From positions 17,304-81,303 of the forward strand of contig CAICTM010000282.1 in NCBI GenBank assembly GCA_903772945.1: a stretch of DNA of 64,000 nt, written 5' to 3'. The DNA is from Seminavis robusta (taxonomy: Eukaryota > Bacillariophyta > Bacillariophyceae > Naviculales > Naviculaceae). The translations under genes and the position numbers were made by a program. Below are positions 1-12,362 of this stretch, in pieces. Each line of letters opens with the position of its first letter. Positions within the stretch are counted from its first letter, which is position 1. The notes beneath the pieces are model-generated. The model did not search any database and was not told the DNA's origin. It was given only the letters and a program-made list of their open reading frames with translations.

Positions 1-2643
1 AACAGAAACAAGTCCAATGATCAGCATCAAGCATCATCGACATCGACATCGACATCCACTTACGACCCGTTTCTGGAAAAACAGCAACCTCCCACAGACA
101 TCTCATCATCGAGTGTGCCACGGGTAGCCATTGGCATTCGATCGGCGGGAACAGTGTCATCCTCCACTAATACCTCGTCCTCCGTAAACCCTGCCAAAGA
201 CACTACCACCACCAAAGATGCAGGAACTACCAATGATAATAAGTACGACGACACCAACAAGGACTCGACGACGACTACGACTCCAGGAGCAGTCGCCGTC
301 AAACCCAATCCACAAATCGAACGATCACGCCTCAGTCGAGGACGGTCCGACCCCGAGTCTGTGCCACTGCCCATTGTCAAACTCGTTACACAACAAACGT
401 CTCAAGAAGTCATGCCTGTTCAACGAGCGCGGCCGGTATGGAACAATAATAGCACTATTACTATAGAGGATCAAACACCACCGGAACCAACCGACACTTG
501 CAAAGACGTCTCGTTTCACGATGAAGAACTGGGGCATGACAACACCAATTCCACTACGAACGATCCACCTCTCTTGGATGACAGCCAACAAACAACAATC
601 AACAATAACAATAATGCTGTCGTCGTGGACGGTGCACCCGCCTTGCCCATGACCAATCTACAACGAGGATCGGCACGATCCTTGGCAAGACCGGGTGCGT
701 ACTTTTTTCCGGGATTGGGGCGTGTCATTAGTCGAGCCGGTAGTAGTCTGCGATCCATCAGTCACAACAACAATGCTAACAATACTGACATGAGTGGAGA
801 ATTGTCGGCCGTCGTCGTCAACGATCAAGTTCGAACATCCGTCATGGAATTTCACTATCCGCAACAGCAGGACCAACAACAACAACAAAAACGAGATCGA
901 CAAATACGCATTGGGTTGCTCGTGGCCGGTGTGTTTGTGGTGGTCATTGTACTCATTGTGGTACTGGCCGTGGCAATGCCCAACAGCGACAATAACAGTG
1001 ACAATAATAGCCCAGAAGACACTGCCACCGACTCTACCTCTACGCCAACGACACTGGCTCCTACCCCCACCCCGCCCGTGCAAGAACGCATGATTGCACT
1101 GTTTCCCGACTCGACACTATTGCAACTGGACAATCCCTACACACCCCAGTCCAAGGCATGGAATTGGCTCTTGTCGGATACCACCAAGAACTTGCCCCAA
1201 TACTCGGATCAACGATTGCTCCAACGATTCGCCATGGCAACCTTGTTCTACGCCACGGGTGGCATTGATTGGGACCAGCGAGATGGATGGCTCAGTTATC
1301 GCACACACGAATGTCTCTGGTGGAGTTGGGGATCCTTTGATGATGGCAGTGACGGGGTGGAATTTGTGCAAGTTACCAAGCAGAACGAGGGGAATCCCTG
1401 TGAAGAAAATGCCACTTTACTGGAGAATGATATTTTGCAGGATGGAATCATGCAACACATTTGGTTGCGGCAAAACAACTTGGAGGGGACGCTGCCATTG
1501 GAAATCTACTACGGACTACCACAAATTCGCAGCATCAATGTGGATGGGAATTCCTTGAGTGGCAAGCTGGACGATTCCATGGCACGCTTCTGGACCAATC
1601 TCGAAGTCATGAGTGCCTCCACGAACCAACTCTCCGGGTCCGTTCCACAGAATCTAGAGGCGCTGACCAAACTGACGGCGTTCATGCTCCCGTACAACCA
1701 ACTTTCGGGAATGGTACGTCGATTGATCGATCAATCAATTCATTGTGGGGTGCTTGCTCGAATGGCTTGCTTGCTGGTCAGACTTTGTTTTGCTCATGTT
1801 CATGTTCTCGTTCTCTGCCATCTTGATACCCTCGCAGATACCGGCATCGTTAGGGGTGGCCACAGATTTGAAGTATCTCATGCTCGACCACAACCAAGAT
1901 ATTTCGGGGACGATACCTCCAGAGATCGGAAATCTTTCCAAGTTGAACTTCTTGTACTTGAGCTTTACGTCGATCACTGGCACGGTACGTATAGTTTCAG
2001 CAGCTGTGACTCTTGGTTACTTACTTTGGACACTCTGGACTTCTTGCTCATCACTTCCTGTTCACGCTCTGGTTTGCTCTTCTCTACAGATCCCCACAGA
2101 GGTCGGGTTGATGACGGATTTGCTTCACTTGGATCCCAAGTTCTGCCAGCTCTCCGGGACGCTTCCGACTGAGATTGGTGGCATGGCATCTCTAGAATGG
2201 CCCACCTTGCAGGGAAACCAACTCACAGGACCTGTAAGTCGCTCGTTTGTGGTGTAGTGGAATCATTATTTGCAATCAGATTCTATCGCTGACTCTCTAT
2301 CTCTCTGAAATGAAATCGCTTCATCTTAAAGATTCCAACCGAGCTAGGGCTATGTTCTTCAATCTTTGCGATCGAGCTTGAAGGGAACATGCTTGAAGGG
2401 GGCATCCCGTCCCAGCTGGGGATGCTGGATGGTTTGATTCTCTTGGATCTTGAGCAGAACGAATTGACAGGCGCAGTGCCTGTGGAGATTGGGCGCTTGG
2501 CAGAGATTGGTTCGTTGACTCACATCTATTTGCGAAACAACAGCCTGACGGGGACGGTGCCTTCAGATCTTTGCACCCTAGAAGTCAACGAGTTTGACTG
2601 CAACGACAGCCTCTGTGGTTGCAATTGTGAATGTGGCACTTAA
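1..2643 (+). CDS. LRR type II receptor-like protein, 5' end outside window
   Basis: The frame is open from base 1, so the N-terminus is missing. Exons are 1-1713, 1838-1984, 2090-2233 and 2332-2643; all three introns (124, 105, 98 nt) are GT-AG, phase 0, and each cuts after the xGx of an LRR so that the next exon starts Ile-Pro. The visible tail carries two PGA motifs (TPGAVAV, RPGAYFF) and a weak AVVVNDQV. A TM helix (about codons 302-326) follows RDRQIR. Outside come a Thr/Pro linker, an N-cap (TPQSKAWNWLL, QRFAMATLFYATGG, HECLWW), about eight LRRs and a CNDSLCGCNCECG end. The N-cap has Asp-Gly-Trp-Leu but lacks the NHS sequon of its relatives. No kinase is present. Membrane receptor or adhesion role is inferred from the family; ligand unknown. 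Splice junctions are predicted from sequence only. Confidence 0.88.
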
Positions 2644-3291
2644 TAGCTACAAGAGGCGGACGAGTCGTGGGGAATTTGTTTCCTGTAGACTGCCTGCCCT
2701 TGTAACTCGAGTCTCATTGGCAACTCTATCTATCTAGCTAGGATTCGAGGAAACGCCACACTGCAAAAATACTCACCGTGAGCAAGAATACAAGTAGACG
2801 GATTTTTGGTTGGAGGCGTCGTTCGTACAGTAGATCAATCGACAGCCATGGCAGGCAACTTCACGTTGAGGGTTTGACCGCACTCCAGCTCTCACGAGAA
2901 GGATGCTATCGACGCGGTCGTAGAGCGTGAACTCACAAACCCAATCCGCTCACCCCAAAAGCTGCGACGACACTCGAAACCCAACCCGCTCACCTCCAAA
3001 CATCTACTAATACCAATGCGCTGGCATGACGAGGTCGTGGGGGTGATTGCTTCTTGGCAATGGGCGAGGATGGGAGGTTGGGGAGAAACAGGTCGGCAGA
3101 GCAAGGAGTGAAACTAGCAGACGATTACAAGGCTTCGAGCTCCAAAATAAATATGGTCTCTTAGACTTAAAATGCAAAACTTTTTGAGCACCTCAACCAA
3201 CAGGTGTCTTCACGATGGACTTAGGAAGAATACGGGGGGAGTCCCAAGCCCCCATCCTGCCTGCCTCTTTCCTTTCTGAGCAGCAAACGGC
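2644..3291. other. Intergenic, convergent 3' ends
   Basis: Lies between the stops of two convergent genes. No supported gene, only short shadow frames. It should hold both polyadenylation regions; no clear signal was identified. Confidence 0.6.
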
Positions 3292-6214
3292 CTAATAGGT
3301 CCTGTCCAAGACGTACCAGCTGAAGGCTCGAAGGTTCACCTTGGTCATGGAATCGACAACTAATGGATCAAGCTTGTGCCATGCTTCTTCCATAATGTCC
3401 TTTGCCTCTTTGTAGCTGTCATCAATGCCGTCCACTTTGTCAATGAGAGCAACAGCCTCGCCAATCGTCTCCGTATCCTCGGGTCTAGAAGACACAATCT
3501 CCCACAACTTGGCCCGGTCTTCCTTTTCCAAACGGCTCATGGCTTTGGCAATTGGGTATGTCACCTTGCCGGCAGTGATATCTTCTCCCATGGTCTTGAG
3601 ACCATCACGGAATCCCTTCAAATTGAGCACATCATCGACAATCTGAAAGGCAATTCCCAATGCCTCAAAGTAGTCCGCAAGTCCTTTGGATTGCAGCTCA
3701 CTTCCACCACCCAGTGTACAGCCCATGCCCGCCAAAGAACTGGCAGGGACAGCGGATTTGAGACGATGAATGGCAATGACACGTTGACGACACAAGTCGC
3801 CACCATTTTCCACCACATCCGGCATCATGTAATCCAAACCGTGAATGTCCATGGCTTGACCACAGTGCGCCGCACGCATGGCTTCAAAGTACAGATTGTA
3901 CACATCATTCTTTTGTTGGAGACTGGCTCCATCGGCTTGATACACACATGTTTGTCCCAAAAAGTAGCAAAAGGAACCAGCATTGATGGCGACATCTTCA
4001 CCATACATGATATGCGAACAGGGCCCACCACGTCGAATGTCCGATCGGTCTTCAACATCATCGACAATCAACGAGCCAACATGCATCAATTCCGGCAATG
4101 CCAGCCAATTGGACACCAATTGACTATTACCGCCCACCATATCGCAGCATGCCAATGCGGCATAAGACCGCCACGACTTGCCACCCCGATCCAAAATGCA
4201 ACGAATGGGTTCCACCATGGCTTTGGAGAACTGTTGGTTGTCAATGAATTCCGTGTAGTGGGCATTCTTTTTATGGGAGACCAACTCGGAAAACTTGTCA
4301 CTGGATGGGTTAAAGGGGAGAATGTTTTGCACTGATTTGAGTGTTTCTCGACTGACATTTTTGAAAAAGTGTTCCAATGTGAGTGTTTTGGGGGAACAAA
4401 AGCCGTTGCGTTCGACAAATCCCTTGCCGGCCACGGGCTTGCCGTGAAAGACACCGGTGGCACGGATGCATCCTTCCCAAAAGGCGGGCTTGGAAATGAC
4501 GGTGGCAAACTCTTGCTGTGCAAATGTCGCCTTGAGTTGCAATTGGATATTCATGGATGGCACAGTGAGTTCCCAATTGACGGGATATCCGCGGAACGTT
4601 CTCATGCTGACCCACTCTTGACCGGTGGCAGAAAAGGTGAAGTCACCGGCATCAATCTTGTGGCGTTGTCCGTCTGGATCGACCAATGCAATCATGGACT
4701 TTGCCGTGTCGTTGGCACGTTGGTCATGGTCCATGCTGCTGTGGATAAAGAATTCGGAACAACAGAGCTGGTATCCATTGTCAAATTGCAAGCTGAGCCA
4801 GTTCCAAGAGGAATCCTTGAACGGATTGAGGTTGATTTCTTTCTTGTGCTTGACCGACATTTTTTGGACTTCCACGACGGATCCATCAAAGACGGGCTCA
4901 TCATCTGCGTCCTCGTCACCCGTAGCCGTCTTTTTGTTGCGACCAAACTCGTGATCGTACCAACCCGTTCCGGTGACCTTGTGAGTGTGTGTCTTGACTA
5001 CGGATGGTGAAGTCTTTTCACCGGTCTTGTCATCGATGACAAAGAATTGATTCTTGGTCAACTTGCTTTCCTTGTCATCTTCATCGGGAATGACGACCGT
5101 TCCTTGGACCTTGCAATGGGGCAACATGTAGTAAAACATGTCTTTGGAACAAGGCAAAGCAAGCAGAAAACATGCATGTGAGACGACAAAAGATTCACCC
5201 ATGTTAAGCCAAGCCAAGCCAAGCCAGCCTCTTCTGAAACTTACCTTCCACGTTGCCTTCCCCATCCACCACACCATCAATTCCATTGCGAATGGGATCC
5301 GTCTGTGGCACAAAGCGTATGTCGACCTTGACGTGATGCACATCCTTGTCTTCCAAAAAGAGATTGTACGAACCATCCGAGTTGCGAGAAAACGTATTGC
5401 CGTCATAGTCCAGTGTCAGGCGAGGAACTCCAGCAATGGAGTTGGCAATGTTTTTGCCAAAGCAGCAACAACTGCTTTTCTTGTTCTTGGTGGAATTCTT
5501 GTTGGCAGATTTCTTCTGGGTCTTGTCGTCCTCTTCTTCTTCGTCTGCTTCATCATTGCGCGTGGGAATCCAGGGCGTGGGACTTCCTTCCACACCAATA
5601 TCAGGAAGACGGGTCAAGTTTTTGCCCAAAATGAGAGGATCTCGTTTCAACAATCGATCGGGATAGGCAATGTTACCCTTTAGCAGCATTTCCACCGTGG
5701 CTCTGCGAAGGCGTGTGTCTTGGATCATGTCCGGATTGAGTTCCAATGCTTTCAATAGCAGTTCCGGCGTCCTTTTATCGACCAAGGACACATTGTAGTA
5801 CTTTTCCGTCTTTAGGTCCATCACGGCCCAGGAACACACATGCGCATAAACGTACTCCTTGGTATCTTCATCGTAGTAGATAATCTTGCGGAAAAAGGTG
5901 GCGAAAAGGGCAAAACCGGGATGCTGCTCATCACTGTCATTGTCATGCTCGTCATTGCTACCCTTTTTGCTTTTCTTCTTTTTCTTCGTTTTGACATCGG
6001 CCACATCGAGATGGGCATTGAGGTACCACCATTCCAAGGACGAGGAGAAATGGGGCAAATCGTGACGTTCCAAATCAATGGTACCCTTGGGCGATGGCCA
6101 ATCGGGAGGATACTGCGAGTATTCCACCGCAACAGCCGAACCAGAACAAGGAGTGCCAGTGCTGGAATCCTTGCTGGCGGTAGACAAGGCTTTGGTGGGG
6201 GCAGTGGGACACAT
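3292..6214 (-). CDS. CrtC/AttH-lipocalin + polyprenyl diphosphate synthase fusion
   Basis: 939 aa, two exons (6214-5245 and 5141-3292). The 103 nt intron is phase 1, donor GTAAGT, acceptor CCAAAG. Residues 1 to about 575 match the CrtC/AttH two-lipocalin fold: EWWYLNAHL near 61, TGTGWYDHEFG near 381-391, SSWNWLSLQFDNG near 434-445 and KGFVERNG near 563-570. Low-complexity Lys and Glu/Lys inserts (about 76-90 and 230-255) look like surface loops. Residues about 600-939 are a trans-prenyltransferase: GGKSWR near 643-648, first Asp-rich motif DDVED (684-688), second DDVLN (826-830). Asn at the last position of the second motif is usual in GGPP synthases. Residues 4 and 5 before the first motif are Ser and Gly, so no bulky chain stop is seen; GGPP or longer product is inferred. 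The start is the first ATG of the frame; no clear targeting leader. Fusion function unknown. Confidence 0.88.
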
Positions 6215-8291
6215 GGTAGTGGTAGTGTGGTAGGGGTAGCTCTGCTTGGTTGGTAAGTGGGTAGGTAGATAAGGTAGATAAGGCTGGGTTGGGTAGCAAG
6301 GGTAGCTATTAATAGCTAGCTAGGAGCAAATTGTGAGCTTTGAAGGGTATCCAAGAATTTTCCCCGTACCAGTTCAAAAGAATCCTGGCGCAAAAGACTC
6401 CTGGCGCAAAAGGCTCCTGATCGTAATCTGGAGAGGATTTGGGTGGTCACGGCTTTTTCCACCCAAAAAATGAGAGAAACGATTGGTGGATGGTTGATTA
6501 TGGTTGGTGTGGGTTGACACAACCAAGCAAAACAGATTTTATGGCACTGTTCTGCTTTGCTACTGGCTGCGTCCTTGTCCAGTGATGTACACAGTAAAAC
6601 CAGAAGAGCTTCGGAAAAACTGGCAACAAAAGTTTGGTGAGCTAAAAGACGCCCTCTGGTACTCTCCCTACTCGAGTCTACTCTGGCTATGATACTAGCT
6701 AGCAACTATCTTGGAGTAGAGCTACGCATAGCTAGCTATCTGGAAGCGGTCTCCCAACATCCGAAAGCAGGCTCTCTTCGACCTGGTACAGTCGTACAGC
6801 GGCACACCGGTTGTAGCTAGAGTATGAGAAAATGTGAGGCCGAAATAGCTAAGTGTGGAAACGTACATATTTACTCATCACGTGCTGCGGAGTAGACAAT
6901 TTTGTGACCGTCCTTTGGAACCTTCCTAAATATCTTTGAGCAATGGTGTAATAACCGGTGACGAACTTGAGCAGTGTTAATTGAATTGTGTCACAGGCTA
7001 CCCAACGTTAACTGCACATCGGACACCTTTGAACTGAATTCACCATAGAACCACGGAGCGGATCTTATGGGTAACGTCTTGCCACCTAATTAGGCAGTCC
7101 AGGGACTTTATTCGCTCAAAATATCGGACAAAAGAGTCTTCTTTTGTCCAAATTATTGGGACGAGAGGCCAATAATACTACTAGTATCCTTGATCCTTGG
7201 GCGTTATTTACTGCCTGTGAATCTACAGTACAGCAGAAAGCAGAACAAGTGCAAGGTTCAAGTACCAGGTAAGTGTTCAAGTACAGTAGTAAGAATCCCA
7301 AGTACCAAGATTTCATGAGCTTTCCGTGTCCGCATGTCATCACGCCAGTGGTACTAGTACGTTGTTCACACTTCACATCAACCCGGTCGTCTAAAGGTGG
7401 CTAGCTAGGTGGCTACCGGCTACCGGTACCAATGGATGGTCCCATCTCAAATAGCTACCGGTAGAGCCCAAATTCTCTACAGTATGCACTATTAATAGCT
7501 AGCTCCCCTTTTTAGTTAGTTCCGAATTGGTTGGCTGCCTCAGACGCGGTGAGTACCCAGCATCTACAATGGTAATGCTCTTTTCACGGGTCCGAAAGCC
7601 AAGCAGTATCCATGCGTACTCTACTAGTCGTCAAGTCTTTCCCTCTCTATTAGTACCGGTAGAGGTGCTAGGTAGCTCGCCAAATAATAATTGACGGGCA
7701 GCAAAGCTTATTGCGGCGTGTTGGGGTGCATCTGGCTAGGTTCTAGCAACCGGACCGCATACTGTCCTCTTGAGCACTTCACTACTAGTCGTTTCAATTC
7801 CCGTCGGCAACTGAGTTTCCTTCGTGGGTCCGTCATGAGCGAACGGTGGTCGTCCTGCTCAACGATACGGTAGCCAAGCAACCCGTCGGCTACACGCCGA
7901 GGAGACGACGAGACACAATCGGAACGTACCGCTGCACCAAGCCAACTATGACCGACACGGCCATCGCAGAAACGCTTCCCACCCAAAACACGTAAAGCAA
8001 CCATTCACGTCGTCGAGAGAGGAGCCTATTCATGCGTTCGTCTACCCAGTCTGCACAGCCTCAGCCATCCAACGGGCACTGTACAAGTAGTGACGTTACT
8101 ATTAGTTGCTGTAGTCGACCTCTGCATGGCTGCTTTTGCGTGTTTGCTCGATCAAGTCACAGTTCTACCCGCAAGTCGTCTCCACACCGTGCAATCGAGT
8201 GCGCTTGCGGAGCGCCACGGAGCAACCAGATTCCCCTCCATTGCAGCAACATCAGGTCCATTCACTACACTGTTATCTACCGTACCGGTAT
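6215..8291. other. Intergenic, 2.1 kb
   Basis: Upstream region of the fusion gene and downstream region of the next receptor gene. It contains many GCTAGCTAG and TACCGGTA palindromes. Frames up to about 100 aa exist (for example minus 7708-8004, plus 8136-8456) but show no domain, repeat or targeting signal that I can support. Confidence 0.5.
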
Positions 8292-10741
8292 CTAGCAAGG
8301 ACACCCGCAGCCACAAAGCATATCAGTGCAATCCAAGAATACACCTTGGGGCTCTCCACAGGGATCCAGCTTCTGGGCATAGATGACACACGAGCCATTC
8401 AGGTTGCAAATGGCCTCTGGGACTGCCCCACTCAGCATGGGATTCCCATCCAGTGAAATGGAATGAAGTGATTGCTGCAATCTGGATAACTCAGACGGAA
8501 TGGCACCAGAGAAGCTGTTGTTGGCCAAGTGCAAATAGCCAAGAGTTGATGAAAGTCCACCAAGTTCACTGGGAATCTGACCCGAAAGCTGGTTGTTTTG
8601 GAGATAGAGCTCATGGAGGCCAGTCAAACGCCCAAGTTCCGATGGGACAATTCCAGTCATGAGATTGGTGCGTAGGTTCAGCTCTATTTCCAGGTTTGTG
8701 AGGAGCCCAATCTCCGTTGGCACTGTTCCCGTGAAGTGATTGCGCCTGAAAATGAGTGTGGTGAGAGAAGTCAGCAAGCCCAACTCACTAGGGAGCTTCC
8801 CGACTAAATCATTGCCATTCAGAGTCACCAGTAGCATATTGGGGATCATGGACAGCTCCGTTGGGAGCGTCCCAGACAATCGGTTGTTTTTGATCATTAG
8901 CCATTCCAAAGTTTCTATTTGACCCAGTTCAGTTGGAAGTGTTCCTGGAAGCAATCAAGCAAGCAAGCATGAAGGAAACTATGAGCAGTGATGTCCTGTT
9001 CATCAACACAATTCCACGGATGAAGACCAAAAGGCTTACCCGTCAGCCCACAATCTTCTATAACAAACCACTTCAGTTTGGAAAAGCTGGCAATCTCTGT
9101 AGGAATACTACCTTGCATATTGGGACGCCCAAGGACAACAAGGGTCTGTAGGTTGGTAAGCTGCCATAACTCTGTCGGGATGGTTTCTGGATATTTGCTG
9201 TTGCCTAGTAATAGGCCCCTCAGTTTGGTCAACAGACCAATTTCAGAGGGCAATGCTGCTTCATGAATCATCCCAGCAGGATAGAATCCTTCCAATGCTG
9301 TGAGCTGTCCAATTTTGGGTGAGAGGACTCCTTGGAGTTGATTGTGTCCAATTGAGAGTGTCTGTAACAAAGTCAGCATATACAACTCTTCTGGTAACGA
9401 ACCAACAAGGTTGTTGTGATCCAGCCAAAAGTGCTGATAGAGACCATTCTCATTGCAGGTTTTTGGGGGTGGTTCACTAGGAGGGAAAAACTCAGAGAGA
9501 TATCCCGGGTAAATCTTTGCTAACCTCTCCTTTTGTGCAAAGTCAGGAGCTTGGAACCATTCACATTCATGGACACTGTGGTCCAGCCAGCCAGAGTTGG
9601 TGGTCCAACTGTCCCCATTGGTGGAATAGTAGAGTGTTGCCAGGGCAAACTTCTGTTGAACTCTCTCCACTGAAAGGTATGGCAAGTTCTCCCCATCTTC
9701 CATGAGCCACCGAAAGGCTTGCGCCTGGGATGAGTGGGGGTCCTCCAGAATAGACTGTAGCGTCTCAGTATTCAAAAGTGTCAAGACGTAATCCTCAATG
9801 CTGCTGGGGGCACTGGTGCTTGAAACTAAGGAAGAAGAAGAGGCAACTGCTGGTTCACTCGTCGTTCGTGTCCCAAGGAAAGCCGCAATAATGGCAACCA
9901 TAATCACGATCCCAAAGGCTACAGCCACCAAACACTTGCCTGGTTTGAGTTGCTGCCTGTTTGTGTCGTGCTGTCTATCCTTGCGGGCTGCCTCTGCCCA
10001 GGGCAAATCCTCCTGCACCGGATTGGCCACAACCAGGCCACTGATATCCTCCTCTTGTAATGCTGTTAGAGTTAGAGAAGTAGACATGGTGGAATCTCGC
10101 GCGTCACGCATAAGACACTCTGATCCTCCTGGTTCCGAGACAGCACCAGGCTCCACTTGTCTGACCATGTTTTGCTCCCGGACAAGCCGTGGAGGGGAAA
10201 GCGCCAGCTCTTCGTCCAACATGTCGTCGTCGCTGTGGCTACAACATGTGGTATTGATACAGGGCGGAGGATGTCCCACCATGCTGGACCAATGATTGGT
10301 GCTAGCTCTCTGCAGTTCTATACCGGATGCTACGGCATAGGCGCCGGGACAATGGGGTTGTGAAGCCGGGGCTTGCTCCGTGTCTTCAGTTGCCGTAGCT
10401 GCAGTAAGGCTTTCCTTGATTTTCTGTTTTTTCTTCGTACCAGTAGTATACTTGTTGCCTGCCAATGCCACCTTTGTGGACTTTTCCTGTTGGATCTGTC
10501 GTTGCTCTAGAATCGTCCTAATCAGGGTCTCCTGCGAGCAAGACGCTTCGTCGTCGCAGTCGTCTTGAGGAGTGTCCTCCTGCTCGAGTTGCCCCACTAC
10601 CACCGGTAACCTCACGGGCTCCAACTGTTGCGACACCCTCTCACCATTGGCTCTGGCCGCGACAATCTTGAGCAGGTTGATCTCGCCGCCATCTTTGTCC
10701 ATGCTGTCGTCGTGCTTGTTCATGTCGTCGTACTTGTTCAT
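8292..10741 (-). CDS. LRR type II receptor-like protein (single-intron class)
   Basis: 784 aa in two exons, 10741-9040 and 8944-8292. The 95 nt intron (GTAAGC/CAG) is phase 1 and splits a Gly codon in LTG^TLPTEL. The frame runs upstream, but the first ATG is at 10741; the start has a short MNKYDD/MNKHDD repeat. The tail has two helix-motif copies (INLLKIVAARANG and ETLIRTILEQRQ), CPGAYAV near 131-137, a second PGAV, and ISGLVVANPV before the membrane. TM about 270-290. The N-cap follows: QAFRWLMED, ATLYYSTNGDSW, WLDHSVHECEW. Next are about eleven LRRs of the LTGxIPxELGxLxxL type, and the end CTDMLCGCGCPC. Intact, no kinase. A cell-surface receptor lacking its own kinase is inferred. Confidence 0.9.
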
Positions 10742-12362
10742 GTCGTCGTCGTTGTGCTTCGTATCTACCGTATATAGCAAGCTGTATATGATCCGCCAAT
10801 AGCTTACAGCGCAAAGTTTTGATGCATGGGATCAAAGTCAAAAGAAGCAGCTGGCTTCCGTAGATAATTTCCCTACTCTAAACCCCCTTTATTACTTACA
10901 AAGAAGCTGTGTTGCCATTGGTGAGAACACGGCAACCCCCAGTTGCTTCCCGGAGGGATGCGAAGCTTTCTATCCCAGTGAGCTCGGAGCACTCCGGAAG
11001 GCCCTTTTAACTCTGGCTGGGCTCGGTATTTGGTTACCTCAACCACTCGAATGTATTCATAAATTTGATGTAAATAATGTATCTAAATCGTGAATACATC
11101 TATCAAAGTTCAATCTCAGAGAAGCATAACTACCGAAATAGTATGAGAAAAGAAAATATTATATTTTAACTAGGAAGGCGGGGCATTCATTGCAGCTCAT
11201 GTCATTGATGTGATACTTTCGGTTCGCGTCCGTGCGAACTCCCCTTCCACCACAATGTCCCGAGAGCCCGAGAGTACATGTACTGGTATCGAAGCTTCCC
11301 ATCGCAAAAGAAGGCAACCGAAGGTTCGCAATCGACCACTGGCGACAAGTATAGTACTGTACTGTAAGTGAAAGCTCAAAGGGCGCAGAGTAAATAATGA
11401 CGTGCTTCTGCTCTTTGTAAAACCAGCAGCCACCAGAACGTAGCTACGGTACCCATAGCATACCGGTAGGTGCCGGTAGCTTCTTGAGTACTCTACTAGC
11501 TAGCAAGATAGTCTAGTAGCTGGTAGAAACCAGCATAGATCCACCTCTTTCTACTGAACAGAGGAGAACAGGGCGGAAAAGATCGGGACATCGATCACAC
11601 TAATGTCTGCGTCTCCTTGCACTTCTCCGTACTAGCAAGACAAAACCCGTTTTGTTGCCTTCGCATCAGAAGCCAAGTGCAACCACAACCGACCACAAAG
11701 GAATGACATGGTACAGTTTGTCAACTCATTGACTGTAAGATGTTAAGCTACCACAAGTACAGTGTACTGACCAGCTACTGCCAGCTACTGCAGCCGTGGC
11801 CGGCCCATGTGAGAAGACTTACTTGTTGACAGTTTCCGAAGAAAGCTCTCAACTCTTATGCATGCTTCGGAATCTGAAAACCAAGGTGAAGCCAAAGGGG
11901 ACTCTTCATGGGGCAACCAGCCTTGCCCGAGGTACATCGTGTGGTAAAGGTATCTCACTCCCGTACCGGCATCGTCAAGCGCCTCCCTGCTCCGGCCCGA
12001 ATGTATTGAATTGTGCCAGCAAGGCTGTCTATTACTTTTAGGGAAATGAGGTAGCGGATCGAGGCAGCGCACTGTGGATCGCTTCGAGTTTGAGATTGTA
12101 CTATAGACTCTGGAACAGTTTCAAATACTCCATACAGTATCCTACCTAGCTACTGTTTGTCCTTTTCCTTTTCCTTGGCAGCACCGGTACCGCATGCACT
12201 GTTGCCAGAATTACCATTCTGGGTTGCGACACCAGCTTTGTGGTCTTGGAAGCATACCAAGGATAAGAAAACAGGAAATCGAATCACACAAGGCCAGCTG
12301 AGATGTTGCCATCCTTTCACAATGGCATATGCTAAGAGCTTGCATAGATTCATCTTTCCATG
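10742..12362. other. Intergenic, 1.6 kb
   Basis: Promoter side of the 8292-10741 receptor and 3' side of the next one. I see GGTACC/TACCGGTA and CTAGCTAG elements, and no coding frame with family features. Confidence 0.5.

Noticed and set aside
3376-4335. 319-codon plus-strand frame
   Set aside because: Antisense shadow of the prenyltransferase domain.
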